From: Pseudomonadota bacterium
GTDB taxonomy: Bacteria > Pseudomonadota > Gammaproteobacteria > Acidiferrobacterales > Acidiferrobacteraceae
DNA: 64,000 nt
Direction of reading: 5' to 3'
Assembly (NCBI GenBank): GCA_021794595.1
Contig: JAJYQN010000047.1
Coordinates: forward strand, 78,145-142,144
A program made the translations under genes and the position numbers. The notes under the pieces were generated by a model. That model saw only the letters and a list, made by a program, of their open reading frames with translations, did no database searches and was not told where the DNA came from. Shown piece by piece: positions 18,099 through 27,352 of this stretch (the first letter of the stretch is position 1; every line of letters begins with the position of its first letter).

Positions 18099-19571
18099 TT
18101 AACGATCCGCCCCGGCTATGGTGAGCCCGAAGCTTGCCTCGTTGATGGCGTAATCCATCATGTTGCTGTCGTGTACGGTAAAGGGAAATACGCGCCAATT
18201 CGAAAACGATGGCGACTTGATCTTGACGCGCGTAAGACGCCCGTCCTCGACGTGTGCCGCGTAGAAGAGCGATCCGCGCGGCGTCTCCACCCAACCCAGG
18301 CCTTCGCCCGAGCCTGCGCTCTCGGTCTTTGTGCGTATCGGTCCTGGGGTGATGTGTCCCACGGTCTGGATGATGAGCCTCAGGGCCTCGCGTAGCGATT
18401 CGGTGCGCACCTCGGCCCGTGCCTGCGCGTCCCCCTGGGTGCGCACTGGGACTGCGAACTGCAGTGACGGGTAGCCAGCGTATGGATGGTCGCGCCGAAG
18501 GTCACGATCGAGCCCAGAGGCGCGGGCCACGGGGCCCGTTGCCCCTTGATCGGAGGCCACGTCCCGAGACAGCGATCCCGTGCCTATGAGTCGATCGAGA
18601 TAGCTTGCGGTGCGACTGAGGCGATCAAGGTAGTCGTGCCCATCCCGGTCGATCGGCGCTAGGGCATCACCGAGTCCGGCTACATCGAGATCACGACGCA
18701 ATCCGCCGATCGCCAGCACATTGCGCAGAAAGCGCGACCCTGTGAGGCGAGCGTTGATTTGTTTGACGCGCTCTTCGAGCAGCAGGCCCTCGGCCGCGCC
18801 GACCTTGAGGGTCGTGGTCTTGGCAAGCCGCGCAAAATAATAGAAGTGGTTATAGAGTCTTTCTAACTCGGCTAGAACGACGCGCAGTAGTTGGGCGCGC
18901 TTTGGCACCTCGATTCCGAGGGCCGCCTCCACGGCTTGGCAGTAGGCAAGCCCGTGACTTACGCTGCCGACACCCGAGACGCGCTCGGCGAGATAGACGC
19001 CGCGCTCCGGGGACAGTCCTTGGAACCGATTTTCGAGCCCCCGGTGCTTATAGGCCAAGCGCGCATGGTAATGGATGATGGCCTCGCCTATGTACGAGAA
19101 ATGAAACTCCCCGGTCTCAAGCACGTCCCCGCGGATTGGACCCCAGATGAGGTCCTGGACCTGATCGGCCTCGATCTCCGGCATGGTCGGGGGCAGGCTC
19201 TGTCCCGCCCAGCGTGGACAGTCCGGCCCCGGCGCAAGAGGTGGTGCCGAGAGGCGTAGGCCCTCGTGTATGAGTAGCGGGTAGGGTTCCGGGTGGCCTC
19301 TCACCACGATGCCCGAGAGATCGGTCATCTCTCGTTCATACCACCCGAGCAATGGGGCAATCGACGCAAGCGACGGCAGATCCTCGGCAGGCGCGACCCG
19401 TAAAAGCAAAAAGCGGTTTCCGGGTCCGCGATTGACGAGATAAAGGATCTCCGGATCGTTTTTCAAAAAGCGCGCATAGGCCATCTCAAACCGGTAACCC
19501 TGGGCAAGTAGGCCCTGGGCTTCGGCGAATAGGGTCGTGGCGGAGAGACTCCGATCCTCGCAGTGATTCAT
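18099..19571 (-). CDS. hyfG: HyfG-like large subunit (NuoC-NuoD fusion) lacking NiFe-ligand cysteines
   Basis: KHRGLENRFQGLSPERGVYLAERVSGVGSVSHGLAYCQAVEAALGIEVPKRAQLLRVVLAELERLYNH; C-terminus VFPFTVHDSNMMDYAINEASFGLTIAGADR without DPCxxC. Confidence 0.9.
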   Translation of the reverse strand: MNHCEDRSLSATTLFAEAQGLLAQGYRFEMAYARFLKNDPEILYLVNRGPGNRFLLLRVAPAEDLPSLASIAPLLGWYEREMTDLSGIVVRGHPEPYPLLIHEGLRLSAPPLAPGPDCPRWAGQSLPPTMPEIEADQVQDLIWGPIRGDVLETGEFHFSYIGEAIIHYHARLAYKHRGLENRFQGLSPERGVYLAERVSGVGSVSHGLAYCQAVEAALGIEVPKRAQLLRVVLAELERLYNHFYYFARLAKTTTLKVGAAEGLLLEERVKQINARLTGSRFLRNVLAIGGLRRDLDVAGLGDALAPIDRDGHDYLDRLSRTASYLDRLIGTGSLSRDVASDQGATGPVARASGLDRDLRRDHPYAGYPSLQFAVPVRTQGDAQARAEVRTESLREALRLIIQTVGHITPGPIRTKTESAGSGEGLGWVETPRGSLFYAAHVEDGRLTRVKIKSPSFSNWRVFPFTVHDSNMMDYAINEASFGLTIAGADR

Positions 19572-21022
19572 CGGGTCACCTGGGCCGCTTGGACAAAGAA
19601 GTGCCATAAGAACGGTGGCCACCACAGACCCAAGACCGTTAGGGGAATCAGGGTAAGCCACATGGGAACCGTCATCCATGGGCTAAGACGCATCTGGGGG
19701 AGATGGTCGTCTGTGGGTGCCGCGCCGAAGTACATTTGGCGAAAGTGGTGGAGGAAGCCGATAAAAATGACGATCAACAGCAAGGCCATGACCGCTACCG
19801 CCCAGACATTGGGGCTCGCCATGCCAGCTCGCAGGATGGCGATCTCGCTTTGGAAAAGGCCAAAGGGCGGCGCGCCTGTGATAGCGACCGCCCCGAGCAG
19901 CCAGACGATGCCAGTCACGGGATAGAATGCGAGGACTCGGCGCATCATTCTCATGTCCTTGCTGCGATAGGCGCGCATCATGTTGCCGGCGCCGAAGAAC
20001 ATCAGGGACTTATTGAGGGCGTGGTTTAGCATGTGGTACATGGCGCCGGCAATGCCGAGAATGCCGCCAAAACCGAAGCCCAGGGCGGCGATACCCATAT
20101 GTTCGACGCTGGAATACGCCATAAGACGCTTAGCCCCGGTTTGGCGAACGATAAAAAGTGCCGAGATCACAAGTGACAGCGCGCCCAAGACCACGAGCGC
20201 GGTCTGGCCGGCGAACCCTAAGCCTCCAGCGGTGAGGATGCTGAGGAATCGCACGATGCCCAGCATGGCGGTGTTTAATAGCGCCCCGGAGAGCATGGCG
20301 GACACGGGTGCTGGGCCCTCGCTATGGGCGTCGGGGAGCCAGGTGTGCATGGGTGCTAGGCCCACTTTGGTGCCGAGGCCCACGAGGATGAGCAGGAAGG
20401 CCAGAAGCAGAAGTGCCTTGGGGCTTGCGGGCGCGATCGATCGGAGGTGGCCCCAGGTCATGGCATACACCGGGCCCAACCGAAGGGTCCCCGCCCAGTA
20501 GAAAAACACAATCCCGAGCAGTGCCAGCGACAGTCCGGCCGAGACGATGATGATGTACTTCCAGGCCGCCTCCGCGCTTTCCGCCTCGCGTTCAAACCCG
20601 ACCAGAAAGGCGCTCACGATGGTCGTGAGGTCGATTACGATCCAGTAGATGCCGGGGTTATTCATGAACGGCGCAACGAACATGGTCAGAGCAAATCCGC
20701 ACAGCAGCGCATAGAAGCCCGGTAGACGACGGGCCTCGTCAGTCAGAAGTCGCATGTAGCCGATCGCGTACAGCGAGGCCAACGCATAGACGATGGCGAC
20801 GCACAAGACTATCCAGAGGCCAAGGGGTGTCAGGAGCAGAAAGTGGTCGGCCAAAACCACCCGACGATGGGGTGTGGTGAGAATCAGGGCGAGGCTCGCG
20901 ACCAAGCTCACTATGGCGGCCGTAAGGTTCAGGAATTCGGCGACACGGGGCCGGCCCACGAGCAGGATAAGGCCGATCGTTAGTGCCGGCACAAGCCAGA
21001 GACAGAGAATAAGGGCGCCCAT
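19568..21022 (-). CDS. hyfF: HyfF-like subunit (NuoN/NuoM-type)
   Basis: GLGTKVGLAPMHTWLPDAHSEGPAPVSAMLSGALLNTAMLGIVRFL...MAYSSVEHMGIAALGFGFGG. Confidence 0.92.
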   Translation of the reverse strand: MGALILCLWLVPALTIGLILLVGRPRVAEFLNLTAAIVSLVASLALILTTPHRRVVLADHFLLLTPLGLWIVLCVAIVYALASLYAIGYMRLLTDEARRLPGFYALLCGFALTMFVAPFMNNPGIYWIVIDLTTIVSAFLVGFEREAESAEAAWKYIIIVSAGLSLALLGIVFFYWAGTLRLGPVYAMTWGHLRSIAPASPKALLLLAFLLILVGLGTKVGLAPMHTWLPDAHSEGPAPVSAMLSGALLNTAMLGIVRFLSILTAGGLGFAGQTALVVLGALSLVISALFIVRQTGAKRLMAYSSVEHMGIAALGFGFGGILGIAGAMYHMLNHALNKSLMFFGAGNMMRAYRSKDMRMMRRVLAFYPVTGIVWLLGAVAITGAPPFGLFQSEIAILRAGMASPNVWAVAVMALLLIVIFIGFLHHFRQMYFGAAPTDDHLPQMRLSPWMTVPMWLTLIPLTVLGLWWPPFLWHFFVQAAQVTR

Positions 21023-21702
21023 TAGCCCACCAACTTCTGGAGGTAGCGACTGCTTGTCGTACCGGCATGCATCTGGAGATAGCGCATGAGCATCCCGAAC
21101 GTCAGTACGATGATAAGCAGATCAAAGAGAATGACGAGCTCGAGCAAGAGTGGCATGCCCGGGACGAGGATCTGCGAACCAAGAAATATGCCGTTTTCGA
21201 TAACGAGTAGACCGAGGATGTGGCTGATCGCCTCCGATCGCAGAATCATCATCAGAAAGCCGATCAACTTGAGGCTCAACATGCAGGTGAGCGCTAAAAC
21301 GATAATGGTATCGGCGGTGTGCAGGCCGTGACCTATCTTGCGAGCCACGACAAACGCGATGATCACAAGGACGGTGCCCAAGACCAGGCTCGACGCGGGC
21401 TTCAGGACGGAGGTGAACTCGCGCTCCAAATGGAGCTTGTCGGCGAGCCGGAGAATAAGGTAGGGCAAAAGGCTGCCGCGAAAAAGCGCGGTCAAAATCG
21501 CGATGACGTACAGCTCGGGGTAATGCCCGAAATAGCCCACCGCGGCCGAGAGGCAGGCTATGGTCCAGGATTCGAGCGCAAAGGCGTAGATGTGGTTCTT
21601 AAGCCAGTGCGAGCCCAGCATAACAAAGGACAAAATGAGACTTATGATCGCCAGCATGCTAAAGAGCGAGGTGGCGAGCGGGTTGATGTGGAGGATAAAC
21701 AC
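21022..21702 (-). CDS. hyfE: HyfE-like subunit
   Basis: 226 aa membrane protein; LGLLVIENGIFLGSQILVPGMPLLLELVILFDLLIIVLTFGMLMRYL. Confidence 0.88.
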   Translation of the reverse strand: MFILHINPLATSLFSMLAIISLILSFVMLGSHWLKNHIYAFALESWTIACLSAAVGYFGHYPELYVIAILTALFRGSLLPYLILRLADKLHLEREFTSVLKPASSLVLGTVLVIIAFVVARKIGHGLHTADTIIVLALTCMLSLKLIGFLMMILRSEAISHILGLLVIENGIFLGSQILVPGMPLLLELVILFDLLIIVLTFGMLMRYLQMHAGTTSSRYLQKLVG

Positions 21703-21708
21703 GCGCGC

Positions 21709-22674
21709 CTACACCTGGTACGCGACGATCGCTAGCACGGCAAAAAGAAAGGACGCCGCGAGGGGCTCCTGGTATCGGTAGAAGCGCAGGCGCGACTGCA
21801 TCGTGTCCACGACTACCATAAGGAGTCCGAGTGCCGCGTACTTCATAACAATCCAGCCAAGGGCTAGGAGCACGGATTCTGGGTGACCTGAGTGCGCAAG
21901 GCCCCAGGGGAAAAGAAATACGTTCAGAAAGATCGTGTACAAGATGAACTGCTTCATCCATCCGGCCCATCTCAATAGGGCCAACAAGGGTCCGGAATAC
22001 TCGAGCACGCGGGCCTCGTCGATCATGTAGATCTCGTAGGGAATGGTCGAGTGGATGGGGAGGCGATCCGTTTCGACGGTCAGAAGGATCAGAAAGGCGG
22101 CCACGAGGAAGATGTGCGCCGGGCTCCAATAGGCGACTGGACTCTTCGCGAGCAAGTGGTTCGCTACGAAGGGCAGCATGGCGTGGTCCAGGAAGGTAAT
22201 ACCGACGAAGACCAAAATCAGCGTGGGCTCGGCCAAAATCGCCAGCATGACCGCCCGACTCGATCCGAGCCCCCCGAATGGCTGTCCCGAATCGAGACCC
22301 GCCAAGACGATCATAAAGTTACCGACCGTCAGTATAAGTCCCCCGCCCAGGATGTCGCCCATATTGGAGAGTGGCAGGGGGTAGTTCGTCAAAACCGGAA
22401 TCAGGAGCGGCACGATCATCATCGCCGTGAAGGCCATGACCGGCGCCGCCCAGAATATCCACGACGCGGATTCCGGTACGAGCTGCTGTTTGTGGAAGAG
22501 TTTCCAGAGATCGCGATAGGGTTGGATGAGGGAGGGGCCGCGTCCGCGTTGCACGCGTTCCTCGGCGGTCGCGACAAAACCGTGGAGCAGTGGGGCCAGG
22601 GCCAGCGTGAGCAGCACTTGTCCGCACTGAAGAATGATAGGGCTCAGGACCATCTGCTCTTCCCTTGACGACAC
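21709..22674 (-). CDS. hyfC: HyfC/HycD-like (NuoH-type) membrane subunit
   Basis: RVQRGRGPSLIQPYRDLWKLFHKQQLVPESASWIFWAAP...VETDRLPIHSTIPYEIYMIDEARVLEYSGPLLALLRWA. Confidence 0.92.
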   Translation of the reverse strand: MSSREEQMVLSPIILQCGQVLLTLALAPLLHGFVATAEERVQRGRGPSLIQPYRDLWKLFHKQQLVPESASWIFWAAPVMAFTAMMIVPLLIPVLTNYPLPLSNMGDILGGGLILTVGNFMIVLAGLDSGQPFGGLGSSRAVMLAILAEPTLILVFVGITFLDHAMLPFVANHLLAKSPVAYWSPAHIFLVAAFLILLTVETDRLPIHSTIPYEIYMIDEARVLEYSGPLLALLRWAGWMKQFILYTIFLNVFLFPWGLAHSGHPESVLLALGWIVMKYAALGLLMVVVDTMQSRLRFYRYQEPLAASFLFAVLAIVAYQV

Positions 22675-22946
22675 GACGTTCCGCGCAAGGCGCGGATCAT
22701 GCAGGAGTCATCAGCCTAAAGGCAGTTTTACGGCGAACCCCATCGCCACACACATTCAGCATACAAGACCCAGAGGTCTTGTCAAGACGACAAGAGGGAG
22801 GTGGGAGTCATGGAGCAGGACCTAACGATTTCTGGATAATGAAAACGTACCCCGCTCTTTTTACTCGCACTCCCTCGAGAACCGTCAGGCCCTGGCCGGA
22901 GGAGAGGTCATGAAGGGCCCCGGCTGGGTTGAAGTGCGGCCCAGGC

Positions 22947-22980
22947 CAAAAAAAAGGGCCCCCGATGGGGCCCTTTTCTC
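22947..22980 (-). terminator. Rho-independent terminator downstream of the Cyc2-like gene
   Basis: aaaagggccccc-gat-ggggccctttt stem flanked by an A-tract (T-tract on minus strand). Confidence 0.85.
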
Positions 22981-22990
22981 GCTTGGGCGT

Positions 22991-24385
22991 TTACCAGAGG
23001 AACCAAGCGAGCAGATAGAGGCTATTGCTCTTTGAGGCGCCGTTCGTGGTACCGGCGAACTTATTGTAGGCCGTGTACTGGAGCGTGAACTGGGTGTTCT
23101 CCCAAGGCAGGTAGGTCGCGCGGATGATCTCGCCGGCGTTGTCTGGGCTCCCCGAGGCGTTCGGGATGCCCTGGTTGTACCAGCCGGGGGCCGAGGTGCC
23201 GGTGGTGTTGAAGTAGCTCGCCCCCACTTGGTAGTGCAGTCCGAACTGATAGGTGCCGGTGAACCGGAAATTATTGAGGTTCAGGTTCTGGACCGGCGTA
23301 TTATGGGCCGCGTAGCTCGATGCCAGGTCTTGGCGCTCGTGCACATAGGTCGCATAGAGCGTCAAGAGGTCGGCGCCGAAGTGCCGGTCGTACTGACTAT
23401 CGACCGCGGTATCGGTGTATTGGTCGGCCACCCCGGGAACGCCGAGACCGTAGAATCCTCCGAGGTAGCTCGACTGCATCCCGAAGGTGCCGATCTCGAG
23501 ATAGTTGCCGCCAAAGTTGTGCTGCCAGGCAAGGCGCCAATACGGGGCGACCCCGTTTATGACACCGGTCTCACAGTTGTTGTTGATGGTGCACGTGCTG
23601 TTTGCGCCATAATTCGTGGTTGGGTTGACCTCGCCAAAGCCCTGGGCCGCGGTCCGGTACACGGCGAAGTCTTCGTACCAGGTGTTGTTCCACATGGAGT
23701 ACTCGCCGAGGCCGGCCACGCTTTGCGCCAGGTTCTCGTTCACCATGGGTACGGTCATAGCCCCCGGGGCCGGGGCGATATTGGAGTGGCCCCACGGGAA
23801 CTCCCAGGCCGGGGTATCGTTCCAGAGATCTTCGACTCCGGGGTTGTTGTTGGCGTCTATACCCCAGGTGACCGATTGGCCGAAAATGCTAGCTTGTCTT
23901 GCGTAACGGAAATCGGTGTTGTCGAGCGAGAAATGACTGGAGGCGTTATCGTAGGTAAATTGCATGAAGGAGCCGATATGCGGCGTCACCTCGCCCGCAA
24001 AAAAGAAGCTCAGCTGCTGCGGGAACTCAATGTTGGTGTTTTGCGCCTTCGTCCCACCCGTCGTTTTCGACGCCGGCTCGTTGGTCAAAGTCGTGCCTGA
24101 GATCTGCACCATGGCGGATAGCGGAGGGATGCGGTTGATCGACAGATCCTTTCCGGCTTGGCCCACATCGACCTGCTTTAGGGTGGTGAGGACGTAGCCA
24201 TCGAGCTTAAATTGTCGCCCGAAGGCGGTCAGCTGCGGTGGAACATCGTGACAGACTGCGCATGGGAGTCCGGTCTGTCGTGCGAAACTCGGCACCGCGT
24301 ACGCCTTGAAGGATAAAAGCCCGAGTGCCATCCCGAAGACCGCCGCGATGGCATGAATTGGTCTCGTGGTCCTGATTCTGCCCAT
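22991..24385 (-). CDS. Cyc2-like outer-membrane porin-cytochrome c fusion
   Basis: Signal peptide, then VPSFARQTGLPCAVCHDVPPQLTAFGRQFKLDGYVL (single CxxCH near the N-terminus), a long beta-strand-rich region, terminal aromatic residue (LLAWFLW). Confidence 0.82.
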   Translation of the reverse strand: MGRIRTTRPIHAIAAVFGMALGLLSFKAYAVPSFARQTGLPCAVCHDVPPQLTAFGRQFKLDGYVLTTLKQVDVGQAGKDLSINRIPPLSAMVQISGTTLTNEPASKTTGGTKAQNTNIEFPQQLSFFFAGEVTPHIGSFMQFTYDNASSHFSLDNTDFRYARQASIFGQSVTWGIDANNNPGVEDLWNDTPAWEFPWGHSNIAPAPGAMTVPMVNENLAQSVAGLGEYSMWNNTWYEDFAVYRTAAQGFGEVNPTTNYGANSTCTINNNCETGVINGVAPYWRLAWQHNFGGNYLEIGTFGMQSSYLGGFYGLGVPGVADQYTDTAVDSQYDRHFGADLLTLYATYVHERQDLASSYAAHNTPVQNLNLNNFRFTGTYQFGLHYQVGASYFNTTGTSAPGWYNQGIPNASGSPDNAGEIIRATYLPWENTQFTLQYTAYNKFAGTTNGASKSNSLYLLAWFLW

Positions 24386-24494
24386 ACCGCCCCCTTTTCT
24401 TGTTAACGTTTGACCGCCACTGCCCCTTTAATAGGACTTTCTGGCGGTCTAATCAATTGCCACCTAAAGATAGGCGGTCGGCAACGGGCTCACA

Positions 24495-24508
24495 TTGATG
24501 TATATCAA
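24495..24508. promoter_or_regulatory. FNR/ANR-type palindrome
   Basis: ttgat-gtat-atcaa matches TTGAT-N4-ATCAA, ~110 bp upstream of the Cyc2-like start and ~250 bp upstream of kch. Confidence 0.65.
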
Positions 24509-24754
24509 AATCCTAATATACTAAATTGCATCTGAACAAAAGCAGACTCTACCAGGGGACGGCCATGCTGGTGTAGGGCCTCGCGGGCCTATTTTTTTCT
24601 AGACTCTTCGGGCCTGCTCCTCGGGTGTGGGCATAGCGAGCCGCGCGCCGCTCCCGGCATCCCGTGTGCCTTCGGGGAATTCCACGTCTCGTGCGACCGC
24701 GAAGGTGATGCCGGGTGTTCCCTTGGGACGCGTTTCGTGCCATGAATACGCGGA

Positions 24755-26044
24755 TTGGGTATCCGCGGGGGTGGTGTGAAGGGTTTCCGCTTTTTGAGAC
24801 GAGCCGGTGGCGAGTCTAGCCGGCCCAAGACGCCGGCTGACGTGCTGCGCCTGGATCCGTGGATGCGTGCGGCCCAGGGCCTTGAGCAAATGCGTCGGCG
24901 TTTGCGCTTCTCCTTGTGGTTCCCCCATATCCCCTTGGGGTTACTGGTCGCGCTTTTGGGCGCCATCAACCTCCTGCCGACCCTCCATTTTTTGGCGGCA
25001 GCCCATCATGTGCCGATTTTTTCGCGCCTTCTCACGGCGAGGGTCTTGCATGGCGTCCCTCAGGCCGTGGCCGGCTTGATGTTGTTGGCCATGGCCGGTG
25101 GTCTCTTATGGCGCTCGCGGCTTTCATGGGCCATGGCTTTGCTTCTGACCGCCGCCACCTTAGCCATTGCTTGGCATCGGCCAATGGGGGCTTCCTCGAC
25201 CCTCACCGTATTTAACGGGTTGACGTTTCTCGCGCTCTTGCTGTTCCAGCGCCGATTTGACCGGTCGAGCCTTGCAGCCGGGACCTTGTTTGCCGCAGTC
25301 AGCGTACTTTTGTTACTCGGCTATGCCGTTTGCGGCGCCCTTGTGCTGGGGCGGGGATTCGCGCCGCCCATAACAAAGCTGACGACTGCCTTGTATTTTT
25401 CGGTTGTTACCATGTCCACCGTTGGCTACGGGGATATCGTCCCGAAGACCGCGGACGCTCGTTTTTTTGTGATCTCGGTGATCATTCTCGGGATTACAGT
25501 GTTTGCGACCTCGATATCGGCCGTTATTGTGCCGGCCGTGACGGGCCGTATGCAGCGACTTATGAAGGGAGAATCGACCCGTATGACGCGTAAAAATCAT
25601 TACATCATCGTGGGTAACACATCGCTCTCCCGCAACACTTGTCGCGAGCTTTTGGCGCGGCACCTGCCGGTGACGGTGATTGTCACGTCCTCTGTCGATC
25701 CTGCCGAGTTCGGGGACGCGGATGTTGTCGTCGGGGATCCAAGCGATTCAGAGACCTTGCAAAGGGCCGGTGTCTTGCAGGCGGCCGCCATCTTGGCGCT
25801 CCGGGATGACGATTCGGAGAATGCCTTCACGGTGCTTGCGGTCAAGGAGTTGAGTGCTGATATTCGCACGGTTGCGGCGGTCAATCACAGCAAAAACATG
25901 ACGCGCGTTCGCAATGTCCATCCCGATATGGTGATAGCGCCCCAAGTCATGGGGGGCGAACTCCTGGCCATGGCCCTGAATAATGAGCCGATGGACAGCG
26001 ACACCGTGATAACGAAGTTGTTTCATGGTGATACCAAGGCCTGA
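24755..26044 (+). CDS. kch: Kch-like voltage-gated potassium channel with RCK (TrkA-N) domain
   Basis: Selectivity filter TMSTVGYGDIVPKT, Rossmann HYIIVGNTSLSRNTCRELLARHLPVTVI; N-terminal start uncertain. Confidence 0.9.
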   Translation: MGIRGGGVKGFRFLRRAGGESSRPKTPADVLRLDPWMRAAQGLEQMRRRLRFSLWFPHIPLGLLVALLGAINLLPTLHFLAAAHHVPIFSRLLTARVLHGVPQAVAGLMLLAMAGGLLWRSRLSWAMALLLTAATLAIAWHRPMGASSTLTVFNGLTFLALLLFQRRFDRSSLAAGTLFAAVSVLLLLGYAVCGALVLGRGFAPPITKLTTALYFSVVTMSTVGYGDIVPKTADARFFVISVIILGITVFATSISAVIVPAVTGRMQRLMKGESTRMTRKNHYIIVGNTSLSRNTCRELLARHLPVTVIVTSSVDPAEFGDADVVVGDPSDSETLQRAGVLQAAAILALRDDDSENAFTVLAVKELSADIRTVAAVNHSKNMTRVRNVHPDMVIAPQVMGGELLAMALNNEPMDSDTVITKLFHGDTKA

Positions 26045-26120
26045 GGTGGGGCGAACAACAAGATCCGCCCCGCGCCCGGCTTATTCCCCGGGCGGCCTTG
26101 TGCGGGGCTTGTTCTGGCCT

Positions 26121-26690
26121 TTAAGTCTTGCCGACCTTTGTCGCCTTGCGCCGGGGAGGCGGGACGATGAGCGTCCCTTCCGCCTCCGCCTTTTTCATCC
26201 GCGCTATGAGGTCGCGATCATGCTCGTCTCGGTAGGGTTTCAGGTCGAGATCCGCGGGCACGTGGCTTAGGCGCTCATCGCCGACGGTCTTCACGTATTT
26301 TTGCATAAAGGCGTCATATGCTCTCCACGAGATGCGGTCGGCCCGGATCGCGGACTCCTCGGCGCGGGTCGCGATTTGGTGGGCGTGGAGGTAGTGGAGG
26401 TCTAACTCGTCGATCAGGGATTTTTCGACCGCCTCGTGCAAGATGAGATAGCGGTCGACCTCCACCGTGCGCCCTTTATCGGTAAAAGATCGAGGCAGGT
26501 GGCGATCGATATAGATGGTACGTCCGTCTTGGCTATAGCCGGCAAGGTAGGGGATATCGTAGTCACGTCGCAGCGAGATCCGGCGCAGAATGGCATCGAC
26601 TGTCCGCTCGAGCATGAGGGTCGACACGTACCAGTCTGGTATTCGCAGTTTGCGATGCGGGGCGATCGGGTGACAGCTCGTGGTGGGCAT
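26121..26690 (-). CDS. Hypothetical protein with metallopeptidase-like HE...YLHAH..A...E arrangement
   Basis: MPTTSCHPIAPHRKLRIPDWYVSTLMLERTVDAILRRISLRRDYDIPYLAGYSQDGRTIYIDRHLPRSF...YLILHEAVEKSLIDELDLHYLHAHQIATRAEESAIRA. Confidence 0.7.
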   Translation of the reverse strand: MPTTSCHPIAPHRKLRIPDWYVSTLMLERTVDAILRRISLRRDYDIPYLAGYSQDGRTIYIDRHLPRSFTDKGRTVEVDRYLILHEAVEKSLIDELDLHYLHAHQIATRAEESAIRADRISWRAYDAFMQKYVKTVGDERLSHVPADLDLKPYRDEHDRDLIARMKKAEAEGTLIVPPPRRKATKVGKT

Positions 26691-26875
26691 GGGATCTCCT
26701 TCTTCTTGGGGGGTCGTTATGAAATTGTAGCAGGACATACCACAAGGCCCAGTTTGGGTCGAGCGGGGTGCCATGATCTCGGTGGATCTCTGTCTGGAGC
26801 CGCGAGTGCCCGCGAGCGTGTCGGAAGCGGGAGGCGACCGATCCCGCATGAAATACGGGACGGTCAGGCCTTTTG

Positions 26876-27352
26876 CTAGGAGCGGACCAAGGCTGCCTGG
26901 CCAGGCCGCGCCTCGATGCGCACCGTTCGAGGGCCCTTGGCCGCCGCGCGGCGGACGAGCGGGTCGGCGTCGTTCAGGAGTTGTTGCCGAGAGTCCTCGG
27001 GCAGGCGAGGGTTGCGGGCGATGAAGTACCGGACGTTGGGGTCGCGGTCGCCAACGCACTGCGCGATCTGTTCTAAGGTGAGGTCGTCGCGCTTGGCAAG
27101 ACAAAGGCGGATGACGTGATCCTGGTCCGCTAAAAGGCACGCGATTTCGTGGGGTCTTAGATCCGCGCGTCTCGCGAAGTAGACACGGACCTGCATCCAC
27201 TGCTCACGGAGGAGGATCAGTTCGCGTTCCTCCTCCGTGAGGTGCTGGCGCAAGGCCAGCGCCAGACGCTCCTCTAAGGGTAGCGCTTTGTAGGCCTTCT
27301 CGGCCTCGCTGTCGTGGTGGTTGGGATCCGAATTGTGGCTGGTGCTAGGCAT
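26876..27352 (-). CDS. Leucine-rich-repeat-variant/HEAT-like repeat protein
   Basis: Repeats ...LLADQDHVIRLCLAKRDDLTLEQIAQCVGDRDPNVRYFIARNPRLPEDSRQQLLNDADPLVRRAAAK. Confidence 0.65.
   Translation of the reverse strand: MPSTSHNSDPNHHDSEAEKAYKALPLEERLALALRQHLTEEERELILLREQWMQVRVYFARRADLRPHEIACLLADQDHVIRLCLAKRDDLTLEQIAQCVGDRDPNVRYFIARNPRLPEDSRQQLLNDADPLVRRAAAKGPRTVRIEARPGQAALVRS

Noticed and set aside
15334-22674. Interpretation as a DAB/DAC inorganic-carbon accumulation complex or respiratory complex I
   Set aside because: No DUF2309 (DabA) partner, and the set HyfC/E/F/G/I/B matches hydrogenase-4-type organisation, not a 13-14-gene nuo operon.
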